NCBI GenBank assembly: GCA_964036195.1 | Contig: OZ038459.1 | Coordinates: 7,127,206-7,191,205, forward strand | Length of the DNA stretch: 64,000 nucleotides | Source: Sphaerolaimus hirsutus | Taxonomy: Eukaryota > Nematoda > Chromadorea > Monhysterida > Sphaerolaimidae | Reading direction: 5' to 3' | Part shown: positions 1 to 9,884 of the stretch, in pieces | Position numbering within the stretch: the first letter of the stretch is position 1 | Layout: the number at the start of each line of letters is the position of its first letter | Notes under the pieces: model-generated | The model's input: only the letters and a program-made list of their open reading frames with translations | Told to the model about the DNA's origin: nothing | Database searches by the model: none | Program-made: the position numbers and the translations under genes

Positions 1-288
1 TTCTACATCAACATTTCACATCAAACATTTTACGTCACCAAAAAATTTTGACGTTAAATTAATAACTACTTAAACAATCATTATTTGATAAATTTTTTTG
101 GGACATTACACACAATTACTAGAACTATCTAATTCTGAAATTTCAATGCTGTACCTTTGTCTATTTTGATGTAATCAATTTTACGATGTCATCATTTCAC
201 GTCAAACGCCGCTGAGCTCTAATTCCGGCTTTAGTGGCAGTTATTGACGCATTTTTCTACGTCTGCGTACATTACAAACAACAAATTA

Positions 289-416
289 GTACCGGGTTTT
301 CAAAAAATTTCTGGCGGAATAATAACCCCCCTCGAAATACCCCCCTCGTTTAACCCACCTCAAAATTTCCACTCTGAAAAAATAAACCCCCGGGGGGTAA
401 TTCGAGGAAATACGGT
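289..416. repeat. CGAGGAAATACGGTA-family fragment
   Basis: AATAACCCCCCTCGAAATACC-like sequence followed by GGTAATTCGAGGAAATACGGTA-like end. Left terminus decayed. Confidence 0.55.
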
Positions 417-1216
417 AGACGCTCGTTGTGAGGGCAACCTTCCCCCGGATCTGCGGCCACATTGCGTGTTTTGCTTTGGGCTTCCTTTGGTGTTTTTTTC
501 TTCAAAGATGTTCCGTGCGCGGTGGACTTTTCGGACGGCGCATAATCGGCGCCACTGCACGCCGGCGCGCCGAATAGCCACTGAAATTGAATGAGCGTTT
601 TTCCGCTCGTTTTCAATGTGTTGCACTGCGCTATTCATGGGGGGTGCATCATTTAGTATGCTAGTCACTTAGTATGACGCGGAAATGCACAGTTTGTATG
701 CTTTAGTGCCTCATTTCAAGTGCTACTGTGCTAGAAGTGAATTGAGAAGTGAAATGAGAAGTGAATTGAGCAGTAAAAAGTAAAAAAACACATGGCAAGT
801 GACAAGAAAATGCTTAAAAAATATTCAACAAATTCAATTCACTTCTAATGCTCATGAAACCCATCTTAAGTGTCGCATTTGATGAGCAAGCATGAGATGA
901 TTTTATGGTGGCATACAACGTGTAGTAAGTCGTCATGTCAAGCGATGCCTTACAGCATCCTAAGTGAGCTTTTTGGCAGCATACCAAACGCCTAGCATCC
1001 TAAGTGGTCTGGCCTCCATTCATGGGCGCGGCGATATTTTGTAACCCGAACCGGGCTGCCAAATTCGTTCAATAAATTCTGGAGCCGAGTCGAGCCGGCC
1101 GAAAAATGTTCGCGTGGAAAATAAATGGTTGGATTCAGATATCCTACCCAAACTGCGCGATGGTACACAACCGAAACTTTGACCGAAAATACACATGAGG
1201 GGTTGGCGTATACAGT

Positions 1217-1537
1217 CTGGTGTCACTCCCACACCCTGTAAAATGTAAAATGTCATGCACAAGGCGTGAAAAAGCACGTAAAATTCCCTGAAGAATTGCA
1301 AACTCGTTTGCATTTGACACTTGACTTTTGACACATTGCATGGCATTGAAATTCTACAGGGCATTTAACATGACTTTTGACACATTTGACGTTTTACATG
1401 ATTTTTTTGACACTTTGCATGTCATTACAATTTTTACATGGCTTTTAACACTTTACATGCCATTTAACATTTTACATGACTTTTAGCACTTTGCATGAAA
1501 CTTGACATTTTCCAGGCTCCGGGACTGCCCCCTGGCG
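1217..1537. mobile_element. Introner-family element, enlarged
   Basis: CTGGTGTCACTCCCACACCC at the left and CCGGGACTGCCCCCTGG at the right; the interior has extra tandem ACTTTGCATGTCATTACA- and TTTTACATGACTTTT-type words, making it about 320 bp. Intergenic. Confidence 0.6.
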
Positions 1538-3314
1538 CGCGTCTGGCGCGTTCGCGTTGCACCGCGTGTGCGGCTGCATGAATACGGGCCGCTCGTGCAG
1601 CTCAGTGTGTCCGCACCGCCCCGCATCCCTTTTCGGCGCCGCGCCGGAGAACTTTGAATGCCACTTTGCTTGTTCATGTTTTTGTTTGCGTGTGATTTTG
1701 GGGACGATTTTTTGGATGGGCTTCACTGTGGGGATTTAGGGGGAAATCCGATCAAACGAGCGTCGTTTTTGTTCCAGTTTTCGGTCGCTTTCGCACGAAA
1801 TTTCCAGCCGTAAATTCCGCGCCGCCGCGAATTTATCCGGCGGCAGTTTAGCAAAGCGAGACGTGTCTATTTCGGCGCCCGGGGCCGTTATCAACTCTCT
1901 TGGCCCGGGCGATCGTCACGGGGGGAAAATGTTACCGCAACTACAGTGTGCGCAGATATTTTGCTTTGCATGCGGCGGTCAGCGTAAGCTCCGCCCACTT
2001 TCGTGTAAATGCCCACTAGCGCTAACCCCAAAAATCACGAACGTTCCGTCAGGCTCGCCTTTTTTTGTGTGTGAGCTCAATAACGACAGTTAAATTTCTA
2101 CGATTTTTCACATCTGACAGAGAACGGACATAATTTTAGCCCCCTGTGCATACGCTCGACCCACAATTCCCATTTTCAAGCGCGTGGTGGGCCTCGAAAG
2201 GTTCGTAAAAATCACAAGTTTGTATAGGGAAAACGGCCGGAAAAAAGCGCGCGGCCGGGCCAAAATTCGCGTGCAGTTTTAAGATGTAGGCTGGCGCGAG
2301 TGCGCGGAGTAACAGTGGCACTTGGGTCGGTGCCAACACGCACAGGAATTTCTGCGCACACTTTATGTAGTTATTTCCAAGCGCTGCGGCACCGCTCTAT
2401 CCACAGGCTGCCAAAAATCCCACAAATGAAAAATCCCTCCATCCATATATTTTGCCCCCAAAACAACTAGTGCAACACGCGCATGAGAACGTGCGTGTCT
2501 CATGCAACCGCAGCGGCACAGTTTCCATCATGCAAAGTGCCCCGGCTGTATTGCACTGCGCCATTGTGCGGCTGCAATATTTGCGCCGCGGCGGCGAATG
2601 TTTGTGCAGTTCGGAGGGTTGTTGAATGCTGTCTTTCCAGTGTGTGCATGTTGATATACCATGAGAGCGTTTTGTGGCCTTTTGGGTGGGTACTACTGAG
2701 GGGAATTGTGTGATTTATACTCAGTGTTGTCGGTTTGTTTTTGTCGCTACACTTTTCCACGAGTTGCGCGCGAATTCTTCGACTGCAGCAAAAGTTGTAC
2801 TACAAAGTGTTGTTCGTATACCAAAATATTTGGTTGTATTCTAGTTGCTTACCATGTGTGTCATTTCTTCTGTCCTCAGACATTTTTGACTCATTTTCAG
2901 AGACTACATTTTCTAAACTAAAGTTAGCTATTGCCGCGCGCTCCAAGCATATTTAGCATAGCAGTGCGGCAGCGGTTGCGTGACAACTAATTGAGATCAC
3001 TAATGCAACTCGTGTGACATGTATTCTATTTGCATCGCTACAAAATGATAGAAGCAATGTATTTTTGTGTAGTAAACAATAAAGTTAATATATTTATATA
3101 GGCAGATAACCATTGACCATTCACTGCCCTTCCAATTTCCTAATGGTGCATTGGCATTCGATCAAATTCTCGAATAGTTATAGGGTCCCGCTAGCGTGAC
3201 CCGACCAACAGGGTCCATCGCGGCATGAAATCGATTTAATCGATTTCATTCAGAAAGTCTAACATGGTAAAAAATCACCATGATAGAAAAATTGCATAAC
3301 ACGACAAAATTATA

Positions 3315-3865
3315 TACCGTATTACCTCGAAATACCCCCAGGGGGTTTATTATTTCGCCAGCAAAATTTGAGGGGGGGATAATTCGAGGGGGGGGGGGTT
3401 ATTCGAGGGGGGGGTCTATTATTTCGCCAGAAATTTTCGGAAATTCCCCATACTCGGACGTAGAAAAATCGAACAATCACATAGATGTATATGTCTTTAT
3501 AGGTATATATAACTGTATACCGTATTTCCTCGAAATACCCCCCGGGGGGTGATTGTTTCATAGTGGTCCCGAGAGGGGCGGGGGGTAAACGAGGGGGGGG
3601 GGGTATTTCGAGGGGGGCGGGTATTTCGAGGAAATACGGTATACACATAAACCCTTCCCTAACGTCACTCAATCTTCAGTTTTAACGTGTGTTCTGCATT
3701 GTACAGATTACAAACTGCGGTATTTGTCATGTACGTTCTCTTTACACTCAATGTTAGGGGGGGTATTTCGAGGGGGGGGTTATTATTTCCTCAGCCGAAT
3801 TTTAGGGGGGTATTTCGAGGGGGGGGTTAATTCATAGGGGGGGGATTATTCGAGGTAATACGGTA
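3315..3865. mobile_element. Nested pair of CGAGG-family MITEs
   Basis: The outer copy runs from TACCGTATTACCTCG to CGAGGTAATACGGTA; an inner copy (3518-3641, TACCGTATTTCCTCG to CGAGGAAATACGGTA) is inserted within it. Long G runs; ends 193 bp before the GPCR start codon. Confidence 0.65.
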
Positions 3866-4043
3866 CAAAAATGGCGTGAAAAATGATAAACACATTTCAG
3901 AAAAAAATTCCATCGCGTAACACCCCAGTCCCGCTGCGGGACCGCGTCCCAACTAGCGGGACGCTATAAATTGCCCAAATTCTCAGGAATCAAAAACGGA
4001 AGTGCGATTACATTGAAAATCTGGACATTTAAAAATTATTAAA

Positions 4044-4055
4044 ATGACATTCTAA
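4044..4055 (+). promoter_or_regulatory. Minimal upstream ORF before the GPCR start codon
   Basis: ATG ACA TTC TAA ends two bases before the presumed start codon at 4058. If the transcript starts upstream, this three-codon uORF could reduce or reset initiation at the main ATG. That it is in the transcript is inferred. Confidence 0.35.
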
Positions 4056-4057
4056 AA

Positions 4058-7000
4058 ATGCCGCACAGAGACAGAAGAAACTCGATTTCCGGTGGTGCGC
4101 CAACTATTGAGGAACGAAAAGCTATGAGAAAACCTAAAAGAAATGGGCGGAGTTCGTTGGATAACGCTGGTCTGCCGGATAAATTACCTAGGTGGTTGGA
4201 TAATTGGCGCTGGCCAGAGGTTCGTTTTTTTAATGGGACAGATTTGTTTAAAGCTTTTTTTGTAGCCCGTTTCCATTGGAGGAATGACGGCTTGACCGGA
4301 CACAGATTCTCATAAAGACACTTTTTTGTCAATTATGGAGTCGCACTCTCAAGAATGATAGGTAGGCTATTTTGGTTAGGATATGTTTTTTGCTTTTTAC
4401 TTACCCAGGAATTTAGGTAATCTGAAATTGAAATGATGCCAAACCGTCGTTAAACCCACTTTCCTGTGTCTGTGAAAAAGTAACCTGGAGCCGGCTCCTT
4501 CTAGAGGCAAATTCAAATGGTAAATGATAAAAGAAAAGTAAAATTACAAGTGTTAAATTAAGAGTAAAGTAAAATTGATAAGTGAAATTGAGTAAAGTGA
4601 AATTTATTTAAAAGAAAACAGACAAATAGAAAATGACAAGAAGATGTAATAAAATATAAAATTGAAAAAGTGACAATAAAACTTTTGACTTTACTCTTAA
4701 TTTGCCATTTATCATTTTACTTTGCCCTTATTATTTGTCATTTAACATTACCTCAACCGGAACTGGCCCCTGTTGCGATTTCCGTCTTCCATTTTAATTA
4801 GAGGCCGGTAAAAAGTAACCCATTTCACAGGCGATGCGCCCCAATCAAATGTGGGCGATGCCCTCAAAATATCAGTACAGTTGGCCGCCTGCCAATTTGC
4901 TCGCTTTGCAACACAAGTACATCTCTCCAAAGGAAAAGTTCATGTACCTTGGACAAGCTTATAATATGCCAGATAATTATGATGAACTAGGAAATTTGAT
5001 TGAAAGTGAAGATGAATATGATGAGCCAAGTGAACAGAAGGGGAAGTTGGGAATTGTGAAGAATGGCTTGCATGAGTACTATTATTACGATAACGGAGCT
5101 GGTAAATTATGGCACCCCTTTGCATATTTGCATTATTTTTATTTTATTTTATTTTTCTGATGTTGATTGCGAACTCGATTGCGGAGAGGCGTGAGTTTAA
5201 AAAAAATGGGCAAGAAACAATAGTGGTTGAAAACTAGTGTGGGCACATAAAGGCGCACGTAAGGTGAGACACGTTCACGCGCAATTTATTGTAGTGAGTT
5301 CAATCGTTCCACTAAATAGTGATCGCATTTCGAATTTAGTTTTCAAATTTTAATTTTAGAATTTTTTGACGAAAAACAATCGATTTTTTAATATTTTTTC
5401 ACCGCGTGCTCAAAAATTCGTTAAGTCCAAAAAAATTCGAGAATTCAAAACTTTTTCGAATTTTCGAATTTTTTTTTACCACCGTTACCTATCGGGCGCC
5501 CTACACGCGCCCTACACACCCATCCAACCAACCCCTCACCCCCCCACCCCCAGTAACCACAAGCCTACTCCTCCCAATGGCGGGCGCGTCCACGGGCGCC
5601 CAGCTACCCGCCGCCATGGTGATCATCGCCGTGACCGTGTGTCTCATCGCCGCCGGCCTTCTCACCATCGGTTTGGTACTCAGCCACGCCCCCCTCGCTG
5701 CGGATACTTTCGGGTACTATATGGTGACCCTGGCCGTGTGCGATTTGGTCGCTGGTGGGTTGGGATGGGTCTAGTTGATTGAGGTCGATTTTGGTGGTTG
5801 GGATGGGATGTTTTGATGGAATCGTTTATAAATTTTGGAATAGTTTATAAAATGTTCGCTAAAAATACTCACTTTTACATTTTTTATGAAAAAGTATCTC
5901 ACTTGCGTTTACGCAAGATTAAAGTTAAAAAATTCTTTGCGTTTTCTGTGCTCGGGGGGGGGGGAGTAAAAAATAAATACTTTACATTTACGTATACTTT
6001 GAAAAAAAGTTTGGTACTTTAAACAAGTGCGTTCATATCCACCTCCAGGTACCCTAATAACCCCGATGTCACTGTACGCCACACTGGAGCCCCGTTGGCG
6101 GTTTGGCGAGGTGCCAGCTGAGGAGAGCACCCGCCAGAAACCGCAGCCGGCACCCCCTGGAGGGGTTACAGCGGCGCCGGGGGTCGCGCAGGGGGGTACT
6201 TTGTGCCGGTTGGAAGCCTATGCCGAGGTGATGGTGTGGACGAGCATGGTCTACGTGTTCATGTGGATGACCGTGGACAGGTTGGTGGTTTGAGTGAAAT
6301 GATTTGTGTTGTGAATGAGGTTACCGTATTTCTTGCATAGTTGTTAAAACGTATTTATTTTTACTCGATAAATACGTATACTCGAGTACAGAGTAAATAC
6401 GTTTACGTTTCCTCCGAAAAAACTTGACAAGTAATTTTATTACTGATAAGTAAACTGAAGGAAAAAAACGACGATTGTTACCTCGATTGTGTAAGGCGGC
6501 GACAGTGAGACTCGTCTTCGAGCTTTTGGCGCTAAATTGAGATCGAGATTTCTATCGATTAAGAAAGCCACGGGATATCTGGCACCGTTATTTGCCACTG
6601 CTTTTTCTAGGTAAAAAATACACTCTTTCCTCCCACAAAAGCGGCAACAATTCCCCTAAAATCAAACCCACCAATACCCCCAACTCCACAACCCCCTCAC
6701 CCAGATGGGCCACTCTAGAACGACCACAAGAGCAGCGGATGGGGGCGGTGCGCGCAAAGTGCTGGCTGGGGCTGACCGGCGCCGGCGCCGCCCTGCTCGC
6801 CTACCCCATCGTGCTGGGCGACATGGTCGTCGTGTACTACCCCCAGGCGTTCATGTGCACCGTGGGGTGGAATAAACAGATCAAGTGGGTTTGGGGGGGG
6901 GGGGTTCAAACTTCAGAGTGTTAGATAAGTTGATGCTGAATGGGTTTTACTTGACTTACAAATAACTCTTCGCCAACATCTTTTCTCGTCACTTATTACT

Positions 7001-9071
7001 TTTCTTAAACTGCCCTTCTACTGCGGGTGGCGTTCTATTAGAAGAACACAATCAATATGTTGTCAACCTCTTTCCTGAGCACACGCATTTAACCGTGTTT
7101 CGAATCGCAGAACCTTTGCAATGATCGTTGCCTTAATCGTCGTGGCGCCGGCAATGTGCGCCATTATTTACATTTTCAAACGATTTTTCCACACCACGCG
7201 CTATCCGGAGAGGCTGGACACGCTACAAAAGATTATTCTCGACACTGATCCCAACTTTATGGTCACTTTCTTTCTAATTATTACTTTTACGCTTTCCTGG
7301 ATCCCGTGGTTTTTCATGATTGGTGAGTAAAAGTTTTTGTGGTTGTTTCCCTCACTCAGTCATCCCTCACAAAATTCCCCCACTCAATCAAACAAACCAA
7401 AAAAACTCGCCGCAGCGATCGAGCACTTCAGCGGCAGCAGGGCCCCCTCGTCCCTGCACTTCAGCCTGTGCTGGCTGGGCGTGGCGTGTGGCGCGTGGCG
7501 CCCCATCATCTACTACATGGTCAACACCGGTGCCAATCCCGGACCCTGTAAAATGCCTTGGAAAATGTCAAATGTCATGCAAAACGTCAAAAGTCATGTA
7601 AAATGCCCTGCAAAATGGCAAACGTACGTTTGCCATTTTGCAGCGCATTTTACATGACTTTTGACGCTTTGCATGACATTTGACATTTTACAGGGCGTTT
7701 TATGGGGTCTTGGACTGCCCCCAGAATTCAGACGGGCCCTGTGTCACTTCGTCCAGACCGTGTTCTGGTGCTGCGCGCCATGGTGCGCCAGATGCGCGCC
7801 AAACAATGGCGCCGGCGCGGTCGTGGTGAATGGCGTGCCGCTTGGCGCCGGCGCGGCCGCTACTGGCGTCGTTGGCGCCGCGACGCATGAGGCACCTTGG
7901 CCGCCGTATTTGATCGCCATTTCTGCCGCTGTCGCGGCGGCTGATCAGCGTGAAAGATGTGAGTGATGTAGCTCTGATATCAATGTCAACCAAAGACGAT
8001 TTTTAGCAACACATATTTGATGGCTGAAAGGAGTAAAAACTAAAAAATACCAATTTTTACGTTTTCTGTGAGAAAAATACGCGCTTCTACATTTTCAGTT
8101 GAGGAAAATACTTTTAATACCCTTTTATGCAGCGCAAAAGTAAACAATTTGTTTACGTTTTCTGTACTCAGTAAAACCAAAATACTTTACGTTTACTCTA
8201 ATAGAGTCCAGCACTTTCAACAACCCTAATTTATAAAGAAATCAACTCCACAGACCTGGCGAATGCCGAGGCGGCTCAAGCGGCGGGCATGGTCCCCAAC
8301 GCCGAAATGTACTACAGCGACAACGACCAATTCCCGCCCGCCGCCCTCCAACAGCAGTCGCACTACGGCACGAAATCGGGCGCGATGGATGCGAAGCGAC
8401 CGCCCACCGCCGGCACTGGTTTGCTGCAGCAGCACGGGGGTCCGGGACAGCGACAGCAGAATTCCAACACCTACGGTGCCCTGGCGCTCGGTTGGTCATG
8501 GAATTAAAATACAGAATTCTTACGCTTTGCATGTGCAGTTCATGTTGGCAGCGGGCCAATGATGACTGATGCATGTGAATTTTAAAAAGAACAAAGATCA
8601 TTGGCATACTGCCAATATGAGACATCAATGTGCGAATGTAAACTGTGTGTTCCTTCAGCTATATATGAATGAAAATGCAGGGCCCGTGCACCCGAATCAA
8701 TACCCGAATGCGAGCTACCCTAGACAAGCTGGCATGGTGCCAACACAACAGCACACAAAGCAGTCATTGCAACAGCACTCAGCACACGGCCAGAATGACG
8801 CAGGCTCCCAGAATTATATACAAAGGAACAATGCGCCAGTACATACACACAAATCCATGATGAATGCCAGGTGCCAGTCTAGATCCTGTAAAATGCCCTG
8901 TAAAATGTCAAATGTCATGCAAAGTGTCAAAAGTCATGTAAAATGCCCGGTAAAATTGCAAATGTATGTTTGCAATTTTACCAAGCATTGACCATGACTT
9001 TTGACACTTTGCATGACACTTTACATTTTACAGGGCATTTTACAGGGTCTAGGAGTGCCTTCAGGCAGTGA
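4058..9071 (+). CDS. Orphan amine-like class A GPCR, 11 exons, 679 aa
   Basis: Exons: 4058-4219, 4831-5101, 5554-5754, 6049-6280, 6705-6884, 7111-7322, 7416-7529, 7725-7958, 8254-8490, 8681-8870, 9065-9071; all phases agree and the total is 680 codons. An extracellular tail of about 165 residues is basic, then acidic and Tyr-rich. TM1 and TM2 lie in exons 3-4 (LAVCDLVAG is the TM2 aspartate motif). TM3 ends TVDRWATLERP, so DRY is DRW. Exon 5 has TM4 and the loop cysteine (FMCTVGW), exon 6 has TM5 and TM6 (SWIPW), exon 7 has TM7 with RPIIY in place of NPxxY, and exon 8 has helix 8 (FRRAL, Cys-rich). The tail of about 200 residues is Ala/Gly- then Gln-rich. The spacing and VDR, WLG and CW motifs resemble orphan amine-like receptors of arthropods and nematodes; the ligand is unknown. 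Introns 7 and 10 are introners. The ATG at 4058 opens the frame; no upstream in-frame exon was found. Confidence 0.85.
4478..4780. repeat. Palindromic AT-rich repeat in GPCR intron 1
   Basis: The segment begins CTGGAGCCGGCTCC and ends CCGGAACTGGCCCC. Its two halves are rough inverted copies of AATGATAAAAGAAAAGT-like words. It fills most of intron 1 (4220-4830). The organisation recalls the introners in this window, but the ends differ and the splice sites lie outside it. Confidence 0.4.
5835..6030. repeat. TTTACGTTTAC-word repeat in GPCR intron 3
   Basis: AT-rich segment with repeated ATACTCACTTTTAC, ATACTTTACATTTACG and GTACTTTAAACAAG words, as in related segments at 6335-6440, 8030-8220, 24126-24682, 28118-28200 and 50421-50836. 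The intact family member at 36285-36991 is a hAT-type element. Confidence 0.5.
6335..6440. repeat. TTTACGTTTAC-word repeat in GPCR intron 4
   Basis: Contains GTTGTTAAAACGTATTTA, ACTCGAGTACAGAGTAAATACG and related words of the family whose full member is at 36285-36991. This copy is a fragment. Confidence 0.45.
7530..7724. mobile_element. Introner forming intron 7 of the GPCR
   Basis: The element and the intron are the same 195 bases. Exon 7 stops at ATGGTCAACACCG and the intron starts GTGCCAATCCCGGACCC. It ends GGTCTTGGACTGCCCCCAG and exon 8 starts AATTCAGACGG, which rejoins in phase as MVNTEFRRAL, the TM7 to helix 8 junction of a class A receptor. Internally it is a near-perfect palindrome of TGTAAAATGCCCT- and GTCAAATGTCATGCAAA-type words, with its centre near 7617-7632 (GCAAACGTACGTTTGC). 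At least five relatives elsewhere in the window share the ends and centre, so it is a dispersed repeat and not an ordinary intron. Confidence 0.9.
8030..8220. repeat. TTTACGTTTAC-word repeat in GPCR intron 8
   Basis: Repeated AATACCAATTTTTACG, AAATACTTTTAATACC and CTTTACGTTTACTC words of the 36285-36991 family. It lies wholly inside intron 8 (7959-8253). Confidence 0.45.
8871..9064. mobile_element. Introner forming the last intron (10) of the GPCR
   Basis: A 194-base palindrome of the same family as 7530-7724 exactly fills the gap between exon 10 (ends AATGCCAG) and a 7-base terminal exon (GCAGTGA). It starts GTGCCAGTCTAGATCC and ends GGTCTAGGAGTGCCTTCAG, with its centre near 8957-8974. CAGG occurs at both junctions, so splicing restores one CAGG and reads AGG CAG TGA (Arg-Gln-stop). 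Confidence 0.85.
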
Positions 9072-9309
9072 TTTCATCAATAGTATCGTCTAGTGGTGAA
9101 ATGACGTCATGGCAGCGCCCTTGGCACTGTGCGAATTTTCCTGATCGTTGATTCCGTCCAGAAATGATTTTGTACCCAATACCAATAGGTATCCTAATCT
9201 CATTTGCGCAAAGCAAAATATAAACGTTTCTTACTGTGGTTATTACAAAGCAATACAATGACAATGTGTGTTTTGATTACCTAGTCCGTTTGCATTTTCG
9301 AGTTGCTTC

Positions 9310-9315
9310 AATAAA
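9310..9315 (+). promoter_or_regulatory. Probable polyadenylation signal of the GPCR gene
   Basis: AATAAA lies 239 bases after the stop codon and is followed by T-rich sequence. It is the first canonical signal downstream and lies before the next gene's start at 9885. Confidence 0.5.
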
Positions 9316-9884
9316 GTGTTGCGTTTTTCTTTTACTCTTCAGTTTCATTTTTTTGGGTATTTATATGCTTGGGTGTTTTTGTTTTCACTGTGGCTAGTAC
9401 TTTTTCTAGGGCAACTAGGTACGTAGTTCTCAGTGCAATGCCGCTACTCATTTGATGAGTATCAGTTGTGATTGAACAAAGTTAGTTCAAATAATATTTC
9501 TGATCAGTTCAATAACTTTTTGTATAAACGTGCCAACATCGGGGCACGCTCTCACATAAATAAATACAATACATTTCCCATCATAACTCCGGAATTACCA
9601 CATTCATGGGCGATTTGGTCATTAATGTATAGATCTTTGTTCATTTTAAGCAAACACTTGACCCAAAATTTATTGTATGCTAGAAATATAGCGGCTTCGC
9701 GTTATGATTCAAGGCATTTATGGCCATCGACTTTTGTTAACCGTGTGCAAATCTATGGAAAATGATCATAAAATTATGCAATTCAAACATTCCACTTTGG
9801 TTTTGACAAGTCACGTTCGCTATAAAGCCTTAGCTCGTTCCTGCGTCAAATCTCTCACTATTTTAAGCCGAAATTTCTTCAAAA

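Larger units (their letters stand above)
1..4057. other. Intergenic region upstream of GPCR gene
   Basis: No gene is supported here. The first 250 bases are AT-rich. Repeats present are a fragment of the CGAGGAAATACGGTA family (289-416), an introner-like palindrome (1217-1537) and a nested pair of the same CGAGG family (3315-3865). The stretch 1560-3100 is somewhat richer in GC and has short ORFs on both strands, but none has splice-site context, a recognisable domain or a clear coding frame. An AATAAA-like motif near 3078 has no gene attached to it. Confidence 0.55.

Noticed and set aside
1020-1364. 114-codon minus-strand ORF
   Set aside because: Overlaps the introner-family palindrome at 1217-1537 and contains its translated words.
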